Source: Hyphomicrobiales bacterium (lineage in GTDB: Bacteria > Pseudomonadota > Alphaproteobacteria > Rhizobiales > Rhizobiaceae). Taken from it: 64,000 nt of DNA. Below the pieces are notes generated by a model. That model did not search any database and had not been told where the DNA came from. It worked only from the letters and a program-made list of their open reading frames with translations. The translations under genes were made by a program, and so were the position numbers. The stretch covers positions 1 through 64,000 of the forward strand of contig UBUL01000043.1 in assembly GCA_900468625.1 (NCBI GenBank), given 5' to 3'. This document shows positions 32,859-41,001 of this stretch, piece by piece. Every line of letters starts with the position of its first letter. Positions within the stretch are counted from its first letter, which is position 1.

Positions 32859-34349
32859 TCAGATGTCGCTTGCCGCGTTCGCCCAGATCTCCGCCGCCTG
32901 CGCGGCGGTCACGCGGCGCACGTCCGTTTCGTCGCGGCGGCTGGCGAAAAGCTCGCTCGCCATGATCTGCTCGGCAAGATCGGCGGGCAGGGACAGGAGA
33001 ACGCGCTGGCCATCCTTGTGGATGCCGCCGACATCGGAACGCTTGCCGGTGATCATGCCGCCAGCAACCGTGTTGTTGCTTTCGGGGTCGATCAGGATGA
33101 AGGAGCCAGTCGAGCGGCTCTGTTCATAGGGGTCGAAGATGGCGTTCTCGTCGAAAGTCAGGCGAACCTTGCCGATGGCGTTCATCCAGAGCGCCTGCGC
33201 CGGTGCCCAGGCGCCGGTCTTCAGCTCAAGCTGAGCGATCGGCTGCACTTGAACGCGCTGGCGGCGGCTGCCGCTCTTCAGCCAATAGCGCTTGCCGGGC
33301 TCGATCCCTTCCGGCTGCAGCGCGACGATCTGGGCGTCGAAGGAAAGGCCCGTCTGCGGCTGGCTGTCGATGGCGACGATCATGTCGCCGCGCGACACGT
33401 CCACCTGGCGGTCGAGAACGAGGGTGATGGCATCGCCGGCGACTGCCGCGTTGCGCACCAGATCGAAGGTGACGATCTTCGAAACGTTGGCGACCATGCC
33501 CGACGGCAGGATCATGACGCTGTCTCCCGGCTTCACCGAGCCTCCGGCAACCGTACCCTGATAGCCGCGGAAGCTCTCGCCGGGGCGGGAGACGCGCTGT
33601 ACCGAAAGACGAAATCCGACCGTCTGCGCCGAGCGCACCGTCGCAAGTTCCAGCGTTTCGACCAGCGTCGGGCCAGTGTACCAAGGCATGGCCGCCTGGC
33701 CGGAATAGACGACGTTTTCACCCTTCAGCGCCGACATCGGAATGGCGGTGATCTGCTTGACGCCGAGCGACAGGGCAAATTCGCGGAAGTCATTGGAAAT
33801 CTTCTCGAAGCCGGCGCGGTCGTAATTGGTCAGGTCGATCTTGTTGACGGCGAGCACGAACTGCTTGATCCCGAGCAGCGACGCGATCGTCGCATGCCGG
33901 CGGGTCTGCTCGAGAATGCCCATGCGTGCATCGACCAGCAGCACGGCGAGATCGGCGGTGGAAGCGCCGGTTGCCATGTTGCGGGTGTACTGCTCGTGGC
34001 CAGGCGTGTCGGCGACGATGAAGGAGCGCTTGTCGGTCGAGAAATAGCGATAGGCGACATCGATGGTGATACCCTGTTCGCGCTCAGCCTGCAGGCCGTC
34101 GAGCAGCAGTGCGAAGTCGGGCAGGCCGAGATCGTTCTGCTTGCCGGTGGAATCGCGCTGAAGCGTGGCGGCCTGGTCTTCCTTGACCGCTTTGGTATCC
34201 CAGAGGAGACGGCCGATCAGCGTCGATTTGCCGTCATCGACGCTGCCGCAGGTGATCAGGCGAAGCGGGCGCGAATCGCGAACTGCCTTGGCCGGCTCTG
34301 CGGCAGGCCCAACAGCGGGAATTGTGACGACGTTTGCGTTTACGGTCAT
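32859..34349 (-). CDS. cysN: Sulfate adenylyltransferase subunit 1 (GTPase) CysN
   Basis: This is a 496-residue GTPase of the EF-Tu type that drives APS synthesis by CysD. GTP motifs are SVDDGKSTLIGRLLWD (G1), DTPGHEQYTRNMATGAS (G3) and NKIDL (G4); two beta-barrel domains follow. There is no fused APS kinase (CysC) after residue 490, unlike NodQ. The frame runs upstream to 34466 inside cysD, but MTVNANVV at 34349 is right after the cysD stop (TGAGATG). It is the last gene of cysH-cysD-cysN. Confidence 0.95.
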   Translation of the reverse strand: MTVNANVVTIPAVGPAAEPAKAVRDSRPLRLITCGSVDDGKSTLIGRLLWDTKAVKEDQAATLQRDSTGKQNDLGLPDFALLLDGLQAEREQGITIDVAYRYFSTDKRSFIVADTPGHEQYTRNMATGASTADLAVLLVDARMGILEQTRRHATIASLLGIKQFVLAVNKIDLTNYDRAGFEKISNDFREFALSLGVKQITAIPMSALKGENVVYSGQAAMPWYTGPTLVETLELATVRSAQTVGFRLSVQRVSRPGESFRGYQGTVAGGSVKPGDSVMILPSGMVANVSKIVTFDLVRNAAVAGDAITLVLDRQVDVSRGDMIVAIDSQPQTGLSFDAQIVALQPEGIEPGKRYWLKSGSRRQRVQVQPIAQLELKTGAWAPAQALWMNAIGKVRLTFDENAIFDPYEQSRSTGSFILIDPESNNTVAGGMITGKRSDVGGIHKDGQRVLLSLPADLAEQIMASELFASRRDETDVRRVTAAQAAEIWANAASDI

Positions 34350-34350
34350 C

Positions 34351-35304
34351 TCAGAAATATCCTTCGCGCTTCTTCTTTTCCATGGAGCCCGACTGGTCGC
34401 GGTCGATGGCGCGGCCCTGCCGTTCGGAAACCGTGGCGATTTCCAGCTCTGCAATGATGTCTTCAAGGGTTGTGGCGGTGGAGCGGATCGCGCCGGTCAG
34501 CGGGAAGCAGCCAAGCGTGCGGAAACGGATGACCTCCTCGCGCTTGGTCTCGCCCGGCAGCAATTCGAGCCGTGGGTCGGCCGCCATGATCATCATGCCG
34601 TCGCGCTCGACGATCGGGCGCTTTGCGGCGAAATAGAGCGGCACGATCGGAATATTTTCGGCCTGGATATAGCGCCAGATATCGACTTCGGTCCAGTTGG
34701 AGAGCGGGAAGACGCGGACGCTTTCGCCTTTGCGGATCTGGCCGTTATAGACGTTCCAAAGTTCCGGGCGCTGGTTGCGCGGATCCCAGCGATGGTCGGG
34801 CGTACGGAAGGAGTAGATGCGCTCTTTGGCGCGCGAGGCCTCCTCGTCGCGGCGGGCGCCGCCGAAAGCGGCGTCATACTGGCCGGCATCGAGCGCCTGG
34901 CGCAAAGCCTCGGTCTTCATGATGTCGGTGTAGCGCGCCGAGCCATGGGTGAAGGGCGTGATGTTTTCCGCCGCGCCGCGCGGATTGATGTGCTCGATCA
35001 GATCGAGGTCGTACTTCTTCACGATCTCGTCGCGGAAGGTGATCATCTCGGCAAATTTCCAGCCGGTGTTCACATGCAGGAGCGGGAAGGGGACGCGGCC
35101 GGGATAGAAGGCCTTGCGCGCCAGATGCAGCAGCACGGAGGAATCCTTGCCGATCGAATAGAGCATGACGGGACGCTCGAATTCCGCTGCCACTTCGCGG
35201 AAAATATGGATCGACTCGTTTTCAAGCGCCTTCAGATGCGGATCGAGCGGTGGCTTTGTGCTTTGCGGATTGGAGATTTCCGTATCCGGACGGCTATCGG
35301 GCAT
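34351..35304 (-). CDS. cysD: Sulfate adenylyltransferase subunit 2 CysD
   Basis: This is a 317-residue PP-loop ATP pyrophosphatase that adenylylates sulfate to APS with CysN. The PP-loop is YSIGKDSSVLLHLARKAF; RRDEEASRAKERIYSFR, WNVYNG, RVFPLSNWTEVDIWRYI and RTLGCFPLTGA are diagnostic. The tail ends RQGRAIDRDQSGSMEKKKREGYF, the usual CysD C-terminus. It sits between cysH (127 bases upstream) and cysN (one base gap). Confidence 0.96.
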   Translation of the reverse strand: MPDSRPDTEISNPQSTKPPLDPHLKALENESIHIFREVAAEFERPVMLYSIGKDSSVLLHLARKAFYPGRVPFPLLHVNTGWKFAEMITFRDEIVKKYDLDLIEHINPRGAAENITPFTHGSARYTDIMKTEALRQALDAGQYDAAFGGARRDEEASRAKERIYSFRTPDHRWDPRNQRPELWNVYNGQIRKGESVRVFPLSNWTEVDIWRYIQAENIPIVPLYFAAKRPIVERDGMMIMAADPRLELLPGETKREEVIRFRTLGCFPLTGAIRSTATTLEDIIAELEIATVSERQGRAIDRDQSGSMEKKKREGYF

Positions 35305-35431
35305 TTATCACTCCAGAACTTTTCACATGTCCCGGCCGAATATTGGCCGGAAAGAATGGATGCGTTGGCTCCCGGTCGATCGGCGGCATAGGAGACGCGC
35401 CTCGGATCGATGCCGGGATCCGGCGGGGGTT

Positions 35432-36169
35432 TCATTGTGCTGCGGCAGCGCCTTCCTCGTGAACATGCAAGCCGCATTCGCGCTTTTCGTCGTTTTCCCA
35501 CCACCAGCGACCGGCACGCTCCGGCTCGCCTGGCTTGATCGCCCGGGTGCAGGGTTCGCAGCCGATCGAGGGATAGCCGCGCGCATGCAACGGGTTCACC
35601 GGAACGCCGTTGTCGCCGACATAAGCGCGGATGGTGTCGATGTCCCAATCGGCCAGCGGGTTGACCTTGATGAGATTGCGCTCAGGATCGAATTCCGCAA
35701 AGGGCGTATCGGCGCGGTTGGCCGACTGGCCACGGCGCAGGCCGGTAATCCAGATGGCTGCGCCCGAAAGTGCACGCGCAAGCGGCTTCAGCTTGCGCAC
35801 GCCACAACAGGCGTGCCTGGCTTCGACGCTTTCATAGAAACCGTTCAGACCGTATTTTGAGGCATAGGCATCGATATCGGCCTGTTCCGGTTCATAGCGG
35901 ACAATATTGATATCATATTGGCTTTCTGTCTCGCCGATCAGGGCAAGCGTCTCCGGAAAGAGACGGCCGGTCTGAAGCGTTGCCACTTCGATTGGCAGGC
36001 GATGATTTCCGATCTCCGCGGTAATGACCTGATCTTCAATCCCGAGAGACGTCGTGAACACGGCACGGCCACCGAGGCCGGCGACGAGAGACAATCGGCC
36101 GGCAAGATCGAGCGATGCGAGCTTGCTGTTGAGCGTCGCGGCCTCTTCAATGAATGTAATGGCAGTCAT
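35432..36169 (-). CDS. cysH: APS reductase CysH (Fe-S type)
   Basis: This is a 245-residue reductase that turns APS into sulfite using thioredoxin. The iron-sulfur ligands Cys121-Cys122 (HACCGVRKLKPL) and Cys204-x2-Cys207 (GCEPCTR) are present, which marks the APS-using, 4Fe-4S form rather than the PAPS-using enterobacterial form. The catalytic Cys232 is in KRECGLH. The frame runs to 36370, but MTAITFIEEA at 36169 has AGGA upstream and is the family start. It opens the minus-strand cysH-cysD-cysN set and is divergent from an Rrf2 regulator. Confidence 0.95.
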   Translation of the reverse strand: MTAITFIEEAATLNSKLASLDLAGRLSLVAGLGGRAVFTTSLGIEDQVITAEIGNHRLPIEVATLQTGRLFPETLALIGETESQYDINIVRYEPEQADIDAYASKYGLNGFYESVEARHACCGVRKLKPLARALSGAAIWITGLRRGQSANRADTPFAEFDPERNLIKVNPLADWDIDTIRAYVGDNGVPVNPLHARGYPSIGCEPCTRAIKPGEPERAGRWWWENDEKRECGLHVHEEGAAAAQ

Positions 36170-36658
36170 GGGAATCCTGTCCTGATGTTGCCGCAAGTAT
36201 CGCAGTTCGTAACGGCAGCGGACAGAAAAATAGATTTCGAAAGGGAGCAGATGGAGAGTAAATATCTCCATGAAGCCGCACCGATAAGGAAAAGCGACCG
36301 CCTCGGCTGTTAACCAAGGCGTTTTGACGCCGGAAGCGGCCCTTTGGAAGCACTTGATATGGCTCGCCATGTTTAAGTGCTTGCTTTAATGTCTATAGAA
36401 ATAGTAGAGTTACACAGAGCTTGTCAAATGGAAATCGGAAGTGATGCCCAAAATGATGCGCTGCGATGGATTTTGCGCTAAACTATGGGCATAGCGACGA
36501 AGAATGATAACAAGTCTGGGTTGCTGGCGTTTCCTGGCATTGCGCCATGGGTGTGGGTGCTTCGAAATCGCCCTGGGGACGAGGGCGGAGAAGTTCTATG
36601 GCGGACCGGCCGAATCGATCGGCCGAACGTATCGCATGTGTGTGTGAAGCGGTTCGAA
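36170..36658. other. Long divergent intergenic region between cysH and the Rrf2 gene
   Basis: These 489 bases contain promoters for both directions and no supported gene. A composite inverted repeat is present at 36350-36384. The stretch 36390-36490 is A+T-rich. A plus-strand frame from 36485 runs into the Rrf2 gene, but its first 58 residues do not resemble the family. Confidence 0.55.
36350..36384. promoter_or_regulatory. Nested inverted repeat upstream of cysH
   Basis: AAGCACTT (36350-36357) pairs with AAGTGCTT (36377-36384), and inside them ATGGC pairs with GCCAT, with unequal 3- and 4-base spacers. It lies 181 bases upstream of cysH and 275 before the Rrf2 start. It could be an operator for the Rrf2 protein or a structured RNA element. 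Confidence 0.45.
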
Positions 36659-37105
36659 ATGATTACTCAGAAAGCAAAATATGCGCTGCGGGCGCTGTCT
36701 GCCTTGGCCCGGTCCGAGGCGGGCGAGCCGGTGATGATTTCCGACATCGCCGCTCAGCAGAAGATCCCGAAGAAATTCCTGGAACAGATCCTTCTCGACC
36801 TGAAACATCAGGGCATCGTCATCAGCCGTCGCGGCAAGCAGGGCGGCTATCTCCTGCGCAAGCCGGCAAACGAGATCACCTTCGGAGAGATCCTGCGGGT
36901 CATCGACGGGCCTCTGGCGCCGCTGCCGTGTCTGTCGCTCACGGCCTATCGCCGCTGCGACGATTGCGATGGCGAACAGACCTGCGAAATCCGCCATGTC
37001 TTTGCCCGGGTGGCGGACGCGACCCGCAAGGTCCTGTTCTCGACGACGATCGCCGATGCCATCGCGCAGCCCGAAGGCGCTGAAGTCACGAGGCTGATGG
37101 CGTAG
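36659..37105 (+). CDS. Rrf2-family transcriptional regulator
   Basis: This is a 148-residue Rrf2 regulator. The start MITQKAKYALRALSALA and the winged helix VMISDIAAQQKIPKKFLEQILLDLKHQGIVISRRGKQGGYLL are typical. The C-terminal segment has Cys residues in PCLSLTAYRRCDDCDGEQTCEIR, the region where IscR-type members bind Fe-S clusters, though spacing here differs. Its position divergent from cysH suggests control of sulfate assimilation, in the way CymR controls cysteine metabolism in Gram-positive bacteria. No strong ribosome site precedes the ATG. Confidence 0.88.
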   Translation: MITQKAKYALRALSALARSEAGEPVMISDIAAQQKIPKKFLEQILLDLKHQGIVISRRGKQGGYLLRKPANEITFGEILRVIDGPLAPLPCLSLTAYRRCDDCDGEQTCEIRHVFARVADATRKVLFSTTIADAIAQPEGAEVTRLMA

Positions 37106-37161
37106 AGCAAGCCGAGGAAGACATATTGCTGTCATTTCCTCAAAAATAGCAGACCTCTCCC

Positions 37162-38523
37162 TTAACCGGCGACGTGTTCCTCGCTGCCTTCTTTTTCCAT
37201 GGCTCGTCGGGTGCGGATGGCTGCAGCAATGAAGACGCGCGACAGCCCGTGATAGAGCGGCTCACGCGACAGCAGCCGCGAGGTCACATAGCCTATCATC
37301 GACACCGCCATGATCGGGATAACGGCTTGGTGGTCGCCGGTCATTTCCAGAATGATGACGAAGGCGGTCATCGGCGCCTGAACGACGCCTGCGAAATAGC
37401 CTGCCATGCCGAGGATTGCCGCCAGCGCGATACTGCCGCCGACCAGCGTACCGATCGTGCTGCCGAAGCCGGCGCCGATGGAGAGCGACGGCGCGAAAAT
37501 GCCGCCGGGAATGCCCGAGATCATCGACAGGAAGCCTGCCAGCAGCTTCTCGACAAAGAAGAGCGGCGGCAGCGCATGTCCTTCCACCGCGCCGCGGGCC
37601 TGCTGGTAGCCGGTGCCGAAGGTCTGGCCGCCGGAGAGCACGCCGATGGCTGCAACGGCGAGCCCGCAAAAGCCGGCAAGGATCAGCATGCGTTTGAGCG
37701 GCTGCGGCTGCGCCCAGCGGCGGATGCGGATGCCGGCAAAGAGCGCCAAACCGCTGAACGTGGCGCCGAGCGCGCCGCCGCCAACGCCGCAGATGAACAT
37801 GACGATCCAATCCCGAAACATGGTCGGCGCGGCGTCGGCCGTGCCGAAATAATTGTAGCTGCCGGAAAGGCCGAGTGCCGCAAGGCCGGACAGGATGACG
37901 GCCGTCAGGACCAGTCCATTGGCGCGGGATTCATAGGTGCGGCTCATCTCCTCGATGGCAAAGACGATACCGGCAAGCGGCGTGTTGAAGGCGGCCGCGA
38001 TACCGGCAGCAGAGCCTGCGAGGATCAGCCCCTTTGCCTGCGCCATGCCGCCGAAGCGTGCGACGGCCAGCATGAAGGAAGCACCGACCTGAACTGTCGG
38101 CCCTTCGCGGCCGATCGAGGCGCCGCTCAAGAGCCCCAATATGGTCAGCACGATCTTGCCGAAAGCGAGCCGTAATGACAGCAGTTTCGTGCGGTCCTCT
38201 TCGTGATGCAGATGTCGCGCGGCAATGGCCTGCGGAATGCCGCTTCCCTGCGAATTGGGAAACAGCGTCGCTGCGAGATAGGCTGATAGCACGAAGCCGA
38301 GCGGCGTCAGCAGAAGCGGCAGCAGCCACATCCACTCGCCCGACTGCGTTACGCCGGCAAAAGCCCGCTGCGCCAGATCGGCGAGCTTGGCAAAGCCCAC
38401 GCTAATCACGCCGATCGCGAAAGCTCCCGTCCAGAACACCAGGCGCGGCCGCCAGAGATTGAAAGAGCCCCAGATGACACGGGAACGACGGAGCAGTTTG
38501 GACTTGCGGTAGATGGGGGGCAT
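37162..38523 (-). CDS. ClC-family chloride channel/transporter
   Basis: This is a 453-residue ClC protein with all three selectivity motifs: GSGIPQAIA, GREGPTVQVG and GGIFAPSLSIGAG. The gating glutamate is in GREGP, so H+/Cl- exchange is plausible. About 16 hydrophobic segments follow the family pattern, and there are no C-terminal CBS domains. The N-terminus is basic (MPPIYRKSKLLRRSR). It is convergent with the Rrf2 gene. In bacteria such exchangers help with extreme acid stress. Confidence 0.92.
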   Translation of the reverse strand: MPPIYRKSKLLRRSRVIWGSFNLWRPRLVFWTGAFAIGVISVGFAKLADLAQRAFAGVTQSGEWMWLLPLLLTPLGFVLSAYLAATLFPNSQGSGIPQAIAARHLHHEEDRTKLLSLRLAFGKIVLTILGLLSGASIGREGPTVQVGASFMLAVARFGGMAQAKGLILAGSAAGIAAAFNTPLAGIVFAIEEMSRTYESRANGLVLTAVILSGLAALGLSGSYNYFGTADAAPTMFRDWIVMFICGVGGGALGATFSGLALFAGIRIRRWAQPQPLKRMLILAGFCGLAVAAIGVLSGGQTFGTGYQQARGAVEGHALPPLFFVEKLLAGFLSMISGIPGGIFAPSLSIGAGFGSTIGTLVGGSIALAAILGMAGYFAGVVQAPMTAFVIILEMTGDHQAVIPIMAVSMIGYVTSRLLSREPLYHGLSRVFIAAAIRTRRAMEKEGSEEHVAG

Positions 38524-38682
38524 ATGATGTCTGACCGATAGGATGGTTCACCTGCCTCTTGGAGGCATTTTCCAGGGCGGCTCACCACAAGGGCGTATGG
38601 GGATATCGATCTTTCTTGCAGAATTTCTCTTTTGGGCCAAGGCGTAATACGCGCGTTGACGTGCTCCAGTAATCGAATAAAA

Positions 38683-38702
38683 TGCATCGCAATTGCAATG
38701 CA
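38683..38702. promoter_or_regulatory. Palindrome upstream of the second toxin-antitoxin pair
   Basis: TGCATCGCAATTGCAATGCA is a 20-base palindrome with one mismatch pair. It lies immediately before the GAGGAG ribosome site of the antitoxin, a typical place for an RHH antitoxin operator. Confidence 0.55.
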
Positions 38703-38715
38703 GAGGAGCTGATAC

Positions 38716-38988
38716 GTGAAATCTGCCTCCATTCCCTCGCTGCGGGTTGATCCCGCCTTGCGCGCCGCAGCCGAAAGCGTGCTGCAGGAGGGCGAGACCC
38801 TGTCTGCATTTGTGGAAAATTCGTTGCGTGCTCAAATCGAATATCGGCGGACAACGGCCGAATTTATCGCTCGCGGCCTTGCCGCACGCGGGGAGGCACG
38901 TAGAACCGGCATATATCATAGCGCAGATAGTGTGCTCGAAAGGCTGAAGGGTAAGCTTGAAGCTGCCAAAGCTTCCAAACACAAATGA
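38716..38988 (+). CDS. Antitoxin, RHH-like (YlcI/YnfO-like)
   Basis: This is a 90-residue protein starting at GTG with GAGGAG seven bases upstream. The N-terminal part ASIPSLRVDPALRAAAESVLQEGETLSAFVENSLRAQIEYRR has the strand-helix-helix spacing of ribbon-helix-helix proteins. The C-terminal half is basic (AARGEARRTG; ERLKGKLEAAKASKHK). The toxin gene starts four bases before its stop (ATGA). I assign the antitoxin role from this context; the family name is tentative. Confidence 0.8.
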   Translation: MKSASIPSLRVDPALRAAAESVLQEGETLSAFVENSLRAQIEYRRTTAEFIARGLAARGEARRTGIYHSADSVLERLKGKLEAAKASKHK

Positions 38989-39284
38989 TATTTGCCGTCC
39001 GCTATTCTCAAGGTGCGCTCGAAGATATCGAGCGGCTCTATGACCATCTGCTTGAAAGAGATATCGAGCTTGCAGAAAGAGCCTATCAGGCAATCGCCAA
39101 GGCAACGGAGTTTCTGGAGAATTTTCCGTTCAGTTGCCGCAAGGCGTCGGCAGACAACGCACTTCTCCGCGAACTCGTTATTCCCTTCGGATCTTCGGGT
39201 TGTGTAGCGTTATTTGAGATCGAAGACAGCGAGACGGTTACGATATTGGCGCTCAGGCATCAGCGCGAAGAAGACTATCACTGA
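38985..39284 (+). CDS. Toxin, RelE/ParE superfamily
   Basis: This is a 99-residue toxin: IFAVRYSQGALEDIERLYDHLLERDIELAERAYQAI forms the N-terminal helices, LRELVIPFGSSGCVALFEIED the central strands, and VTILALRHQREEDYH the C-terminal strand with a basic residue near the end. It overlaps its antitoxin (ATGA). The pattern suits either gyrase-poisoning ParE or mRNA-cleaving RelE; ParE-like is slightly favoured by the RHH partner. It is convergent with betA, 12 bases away. Confidence 0.85.
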   Translation: MIFAVRYSQGALEDIERLYDHLLERDIELAERAYQAIAKATEFLENFPFSCRKASADNALLRELVIPFGSSGCVALFEIEDSETVTILALRHQREEDYH

Positions 39285-39296
39285 TGCTCGCCAATT

Positions 39297-40949
39297 TTAC
39301 CGATCACTCGTCTCCCAGCGAGGATTGATCCAAGGCTCCTGGTTCGAGCGCGCCAATCTCGGCTTGCCGAGAATATGGTCGGCTGCCTTTTCGCCCGTCA
39401 TGATCGAAGGGCCGTTCAGGTTGCCGTAGGTGACATGCGGGAAGATCGAGCTGTCGGCAACGCGCAGGCCATCGACGCCGATGACGCGCGTGTCGGGATC
39501 GACCACCGCCATCGGATCGTCCTTCGAGCCCATCTTGCAGGTGCCGCAGGGATGATAGGCGCTTTCCAGATGTTCGCGCAGGAAGGCGTCGATCTCATCG
39601 TCGGTCTGAACATTCGGCCCCGGCTGGATTTCCGGCCCGCGATACTCGTCGAAGGCCTTCTGCCCGAAGATTTCGCGGGTGAGGCGCACGCAGTGGCGGA
39701 ATTTTTCCCAGTCTTCCGGATGGCTCATGTAGTTGAAGCGGATCACCGGATCGTCCTTCGGATCTGAGGAGCGCAGCGTGACGTTGCCGCGTGATTTCGA
39801 CAGATTATAGCCGACATGTGCCTGGAAGCCGTGACTCTTGGCCGCCGCCTTGCCATCGTAGCTGATGGCAACAGGCAGGAAATGATACTGGATATCCGGC
39901 TGCTTGACGCCGGGCGCGGAACGCAGGAAAGCACAGGCTTCGAACTGGTTGGAGGTGCCAAGCCCCTTCTTGAAGAACAGCCACTGCGCACCGGCGATCC
40001 CCTGCATATACCAGGGTAGCCAGGAATAGAGCGATACCGGCTTGAGGCTGGTCTGCTGGAAATAGAATTCCATATGGTCCTGCAGGTTGGCGCCGACGCC
40101 CGGCCGGTCGACCTTCACCTCGATCCCCATGTCGCGCAGATGCTGACCAGGCCCGATGCCGGAGAGCATGAGCAGCTTCGGCGAATTGAACGAGGAGGCG
40201 GAGACGATCACCTCGCGGTTCGCCTTGATCACCTCGATCTTGCCGTCGCGCTCGACTTCGACGCCAACTGCGCGGCCGTTTTCGATGACGACCTTGCGGG
40301 CGAAGCAGCGGATGAGCGTGACATTCGGCCGCTTCAGCGCAGGCTTGAGATAGGCAGTCGCCGCGGACCAGCGCCGGCCCATCCACGTCGTCTGTTCCAT
40401 CAGGCCGAAGCCTTCCTGCTTGCTGCCGTTATAATCCTCCGTCGCCTCGAAGCCCGCCTGCTTGCCGGCCTCGATGAAGGCGTGGAACAGCGGATTGCGG
40501 ACGTCGCCGCGGCGCACATGCAGCGGGCCGTCCGTGCCGCGCCATCCCTCTTCGCCGCCATGCGAATGCTCCATCCGTTTGAAGTAGGGCAGCACGTCTG
40601 CATAGGCCCAGCCTTGGGCGCCCAGCTCCTCCCAGCGGTTGAAATCTTCTGCGTGGCCGCGGACATAGACCATGCCGTTGATCGAGGAGGAGCCGCCGAT
40701 CACCTTGCCGCGTGGTGCGGTGATGCGCCTGTTGTTGAGTTGCGGTTCCGGCTCGGAGAGATAGCCCCAATTGTAGCGATCCATGCTCATCGGCCAGGCG
40801 AGCGCCGCCGGCATCTGGATGAAAGGGCCGAAATCGCTGCCGCCGAACTCCAGAACGATGACCGAATGCTTGCCGTCTTCCGACAGGCGGTGAGCCATGG
40901 CGGAGCCGGCCGAACCCGAGCCGACGATGACGAAATCTGCTTGTTGCAT
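39297..40949 (-). CDS. betA: Choline dehydrogenase BetA
   Basis: This is a 550-residue GMC-family flavoenzyme that oxidises choline to betaine aldehyde, and partly on to glycine betaine. The FAD site is DFVIVGSGSAGSAMAHRLSED, GMC signature 1 is PRGKVIGGSSSINGMVYVRG, signature 2 is ASSFNSPKLLMLSGIGP. The C-terminal SAYHPCGTCKMG carries the active-site His and DSSIFPHVTYGNLNGPSIM the second. The frame runs to 41036, but MQQADF at 40949 has GGGAGA upstream. It is last in betI-gst-betB-betA. Confidence 0.95.
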   Translation of the reverse strand: MQQADFVIVGSGSAGSAMAHRLSEDGKHSVIVLEFGGSDFGPFIQMPAALAWPMSMDRYNWGYLSEPEPQLNNRRITAPRGKVIGGSSSINGMVYVRGHAEDFNRWEELGAQGWAYADVLPYFKRMEHSHGGEEGWRGTDGPLHVRRGDVRNPLFHAFIEAGKQAGFEATEDYNGSKQEGFGLMEQTTWMGRRWSAATAYLKPALKRPNVTLIRCFARKVVIENGRAVGVEVERDGKIEVIKANREVIVSASSFNSPKLLMLSGIGPGQHLRDMGIEVKVDRPGVGANLQDHMEFYFQQTSLKPVSLYSWLPWYMQGIAGAQWLFFKKGLGTSNQFEACAFLRSAPGVKQPDIQYHFLPVAISYDGKAAAKSHGFQAHVGYNLSKSRGNVTLRSSDPKDDPVIRFNYMSHPEDWEKFRHCVRLTREIFGQKAFDEYRGPEIQPGPNVQTDDEIDAFLREHLESAYHPCGTCKMGSKDDPMAVVDPDTRVIGVDGLRVADSSIFPHVTYGNLNGPSIMTGEKAADHILGKPRLARSNQEPWINPRWETSDR

Positions 40950-41001
40950 ATTTATCTCCCTGTGGCCGCCCCGAAGGGCGAGGTCGAGCCCCGAGGTCGC
41001 A

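Noticed and set aside
33018..34457. 479-codon plus-strand frame over cysN
   Set aside because: Shadow of cysN, whose GTPase motifs are unambiguous.
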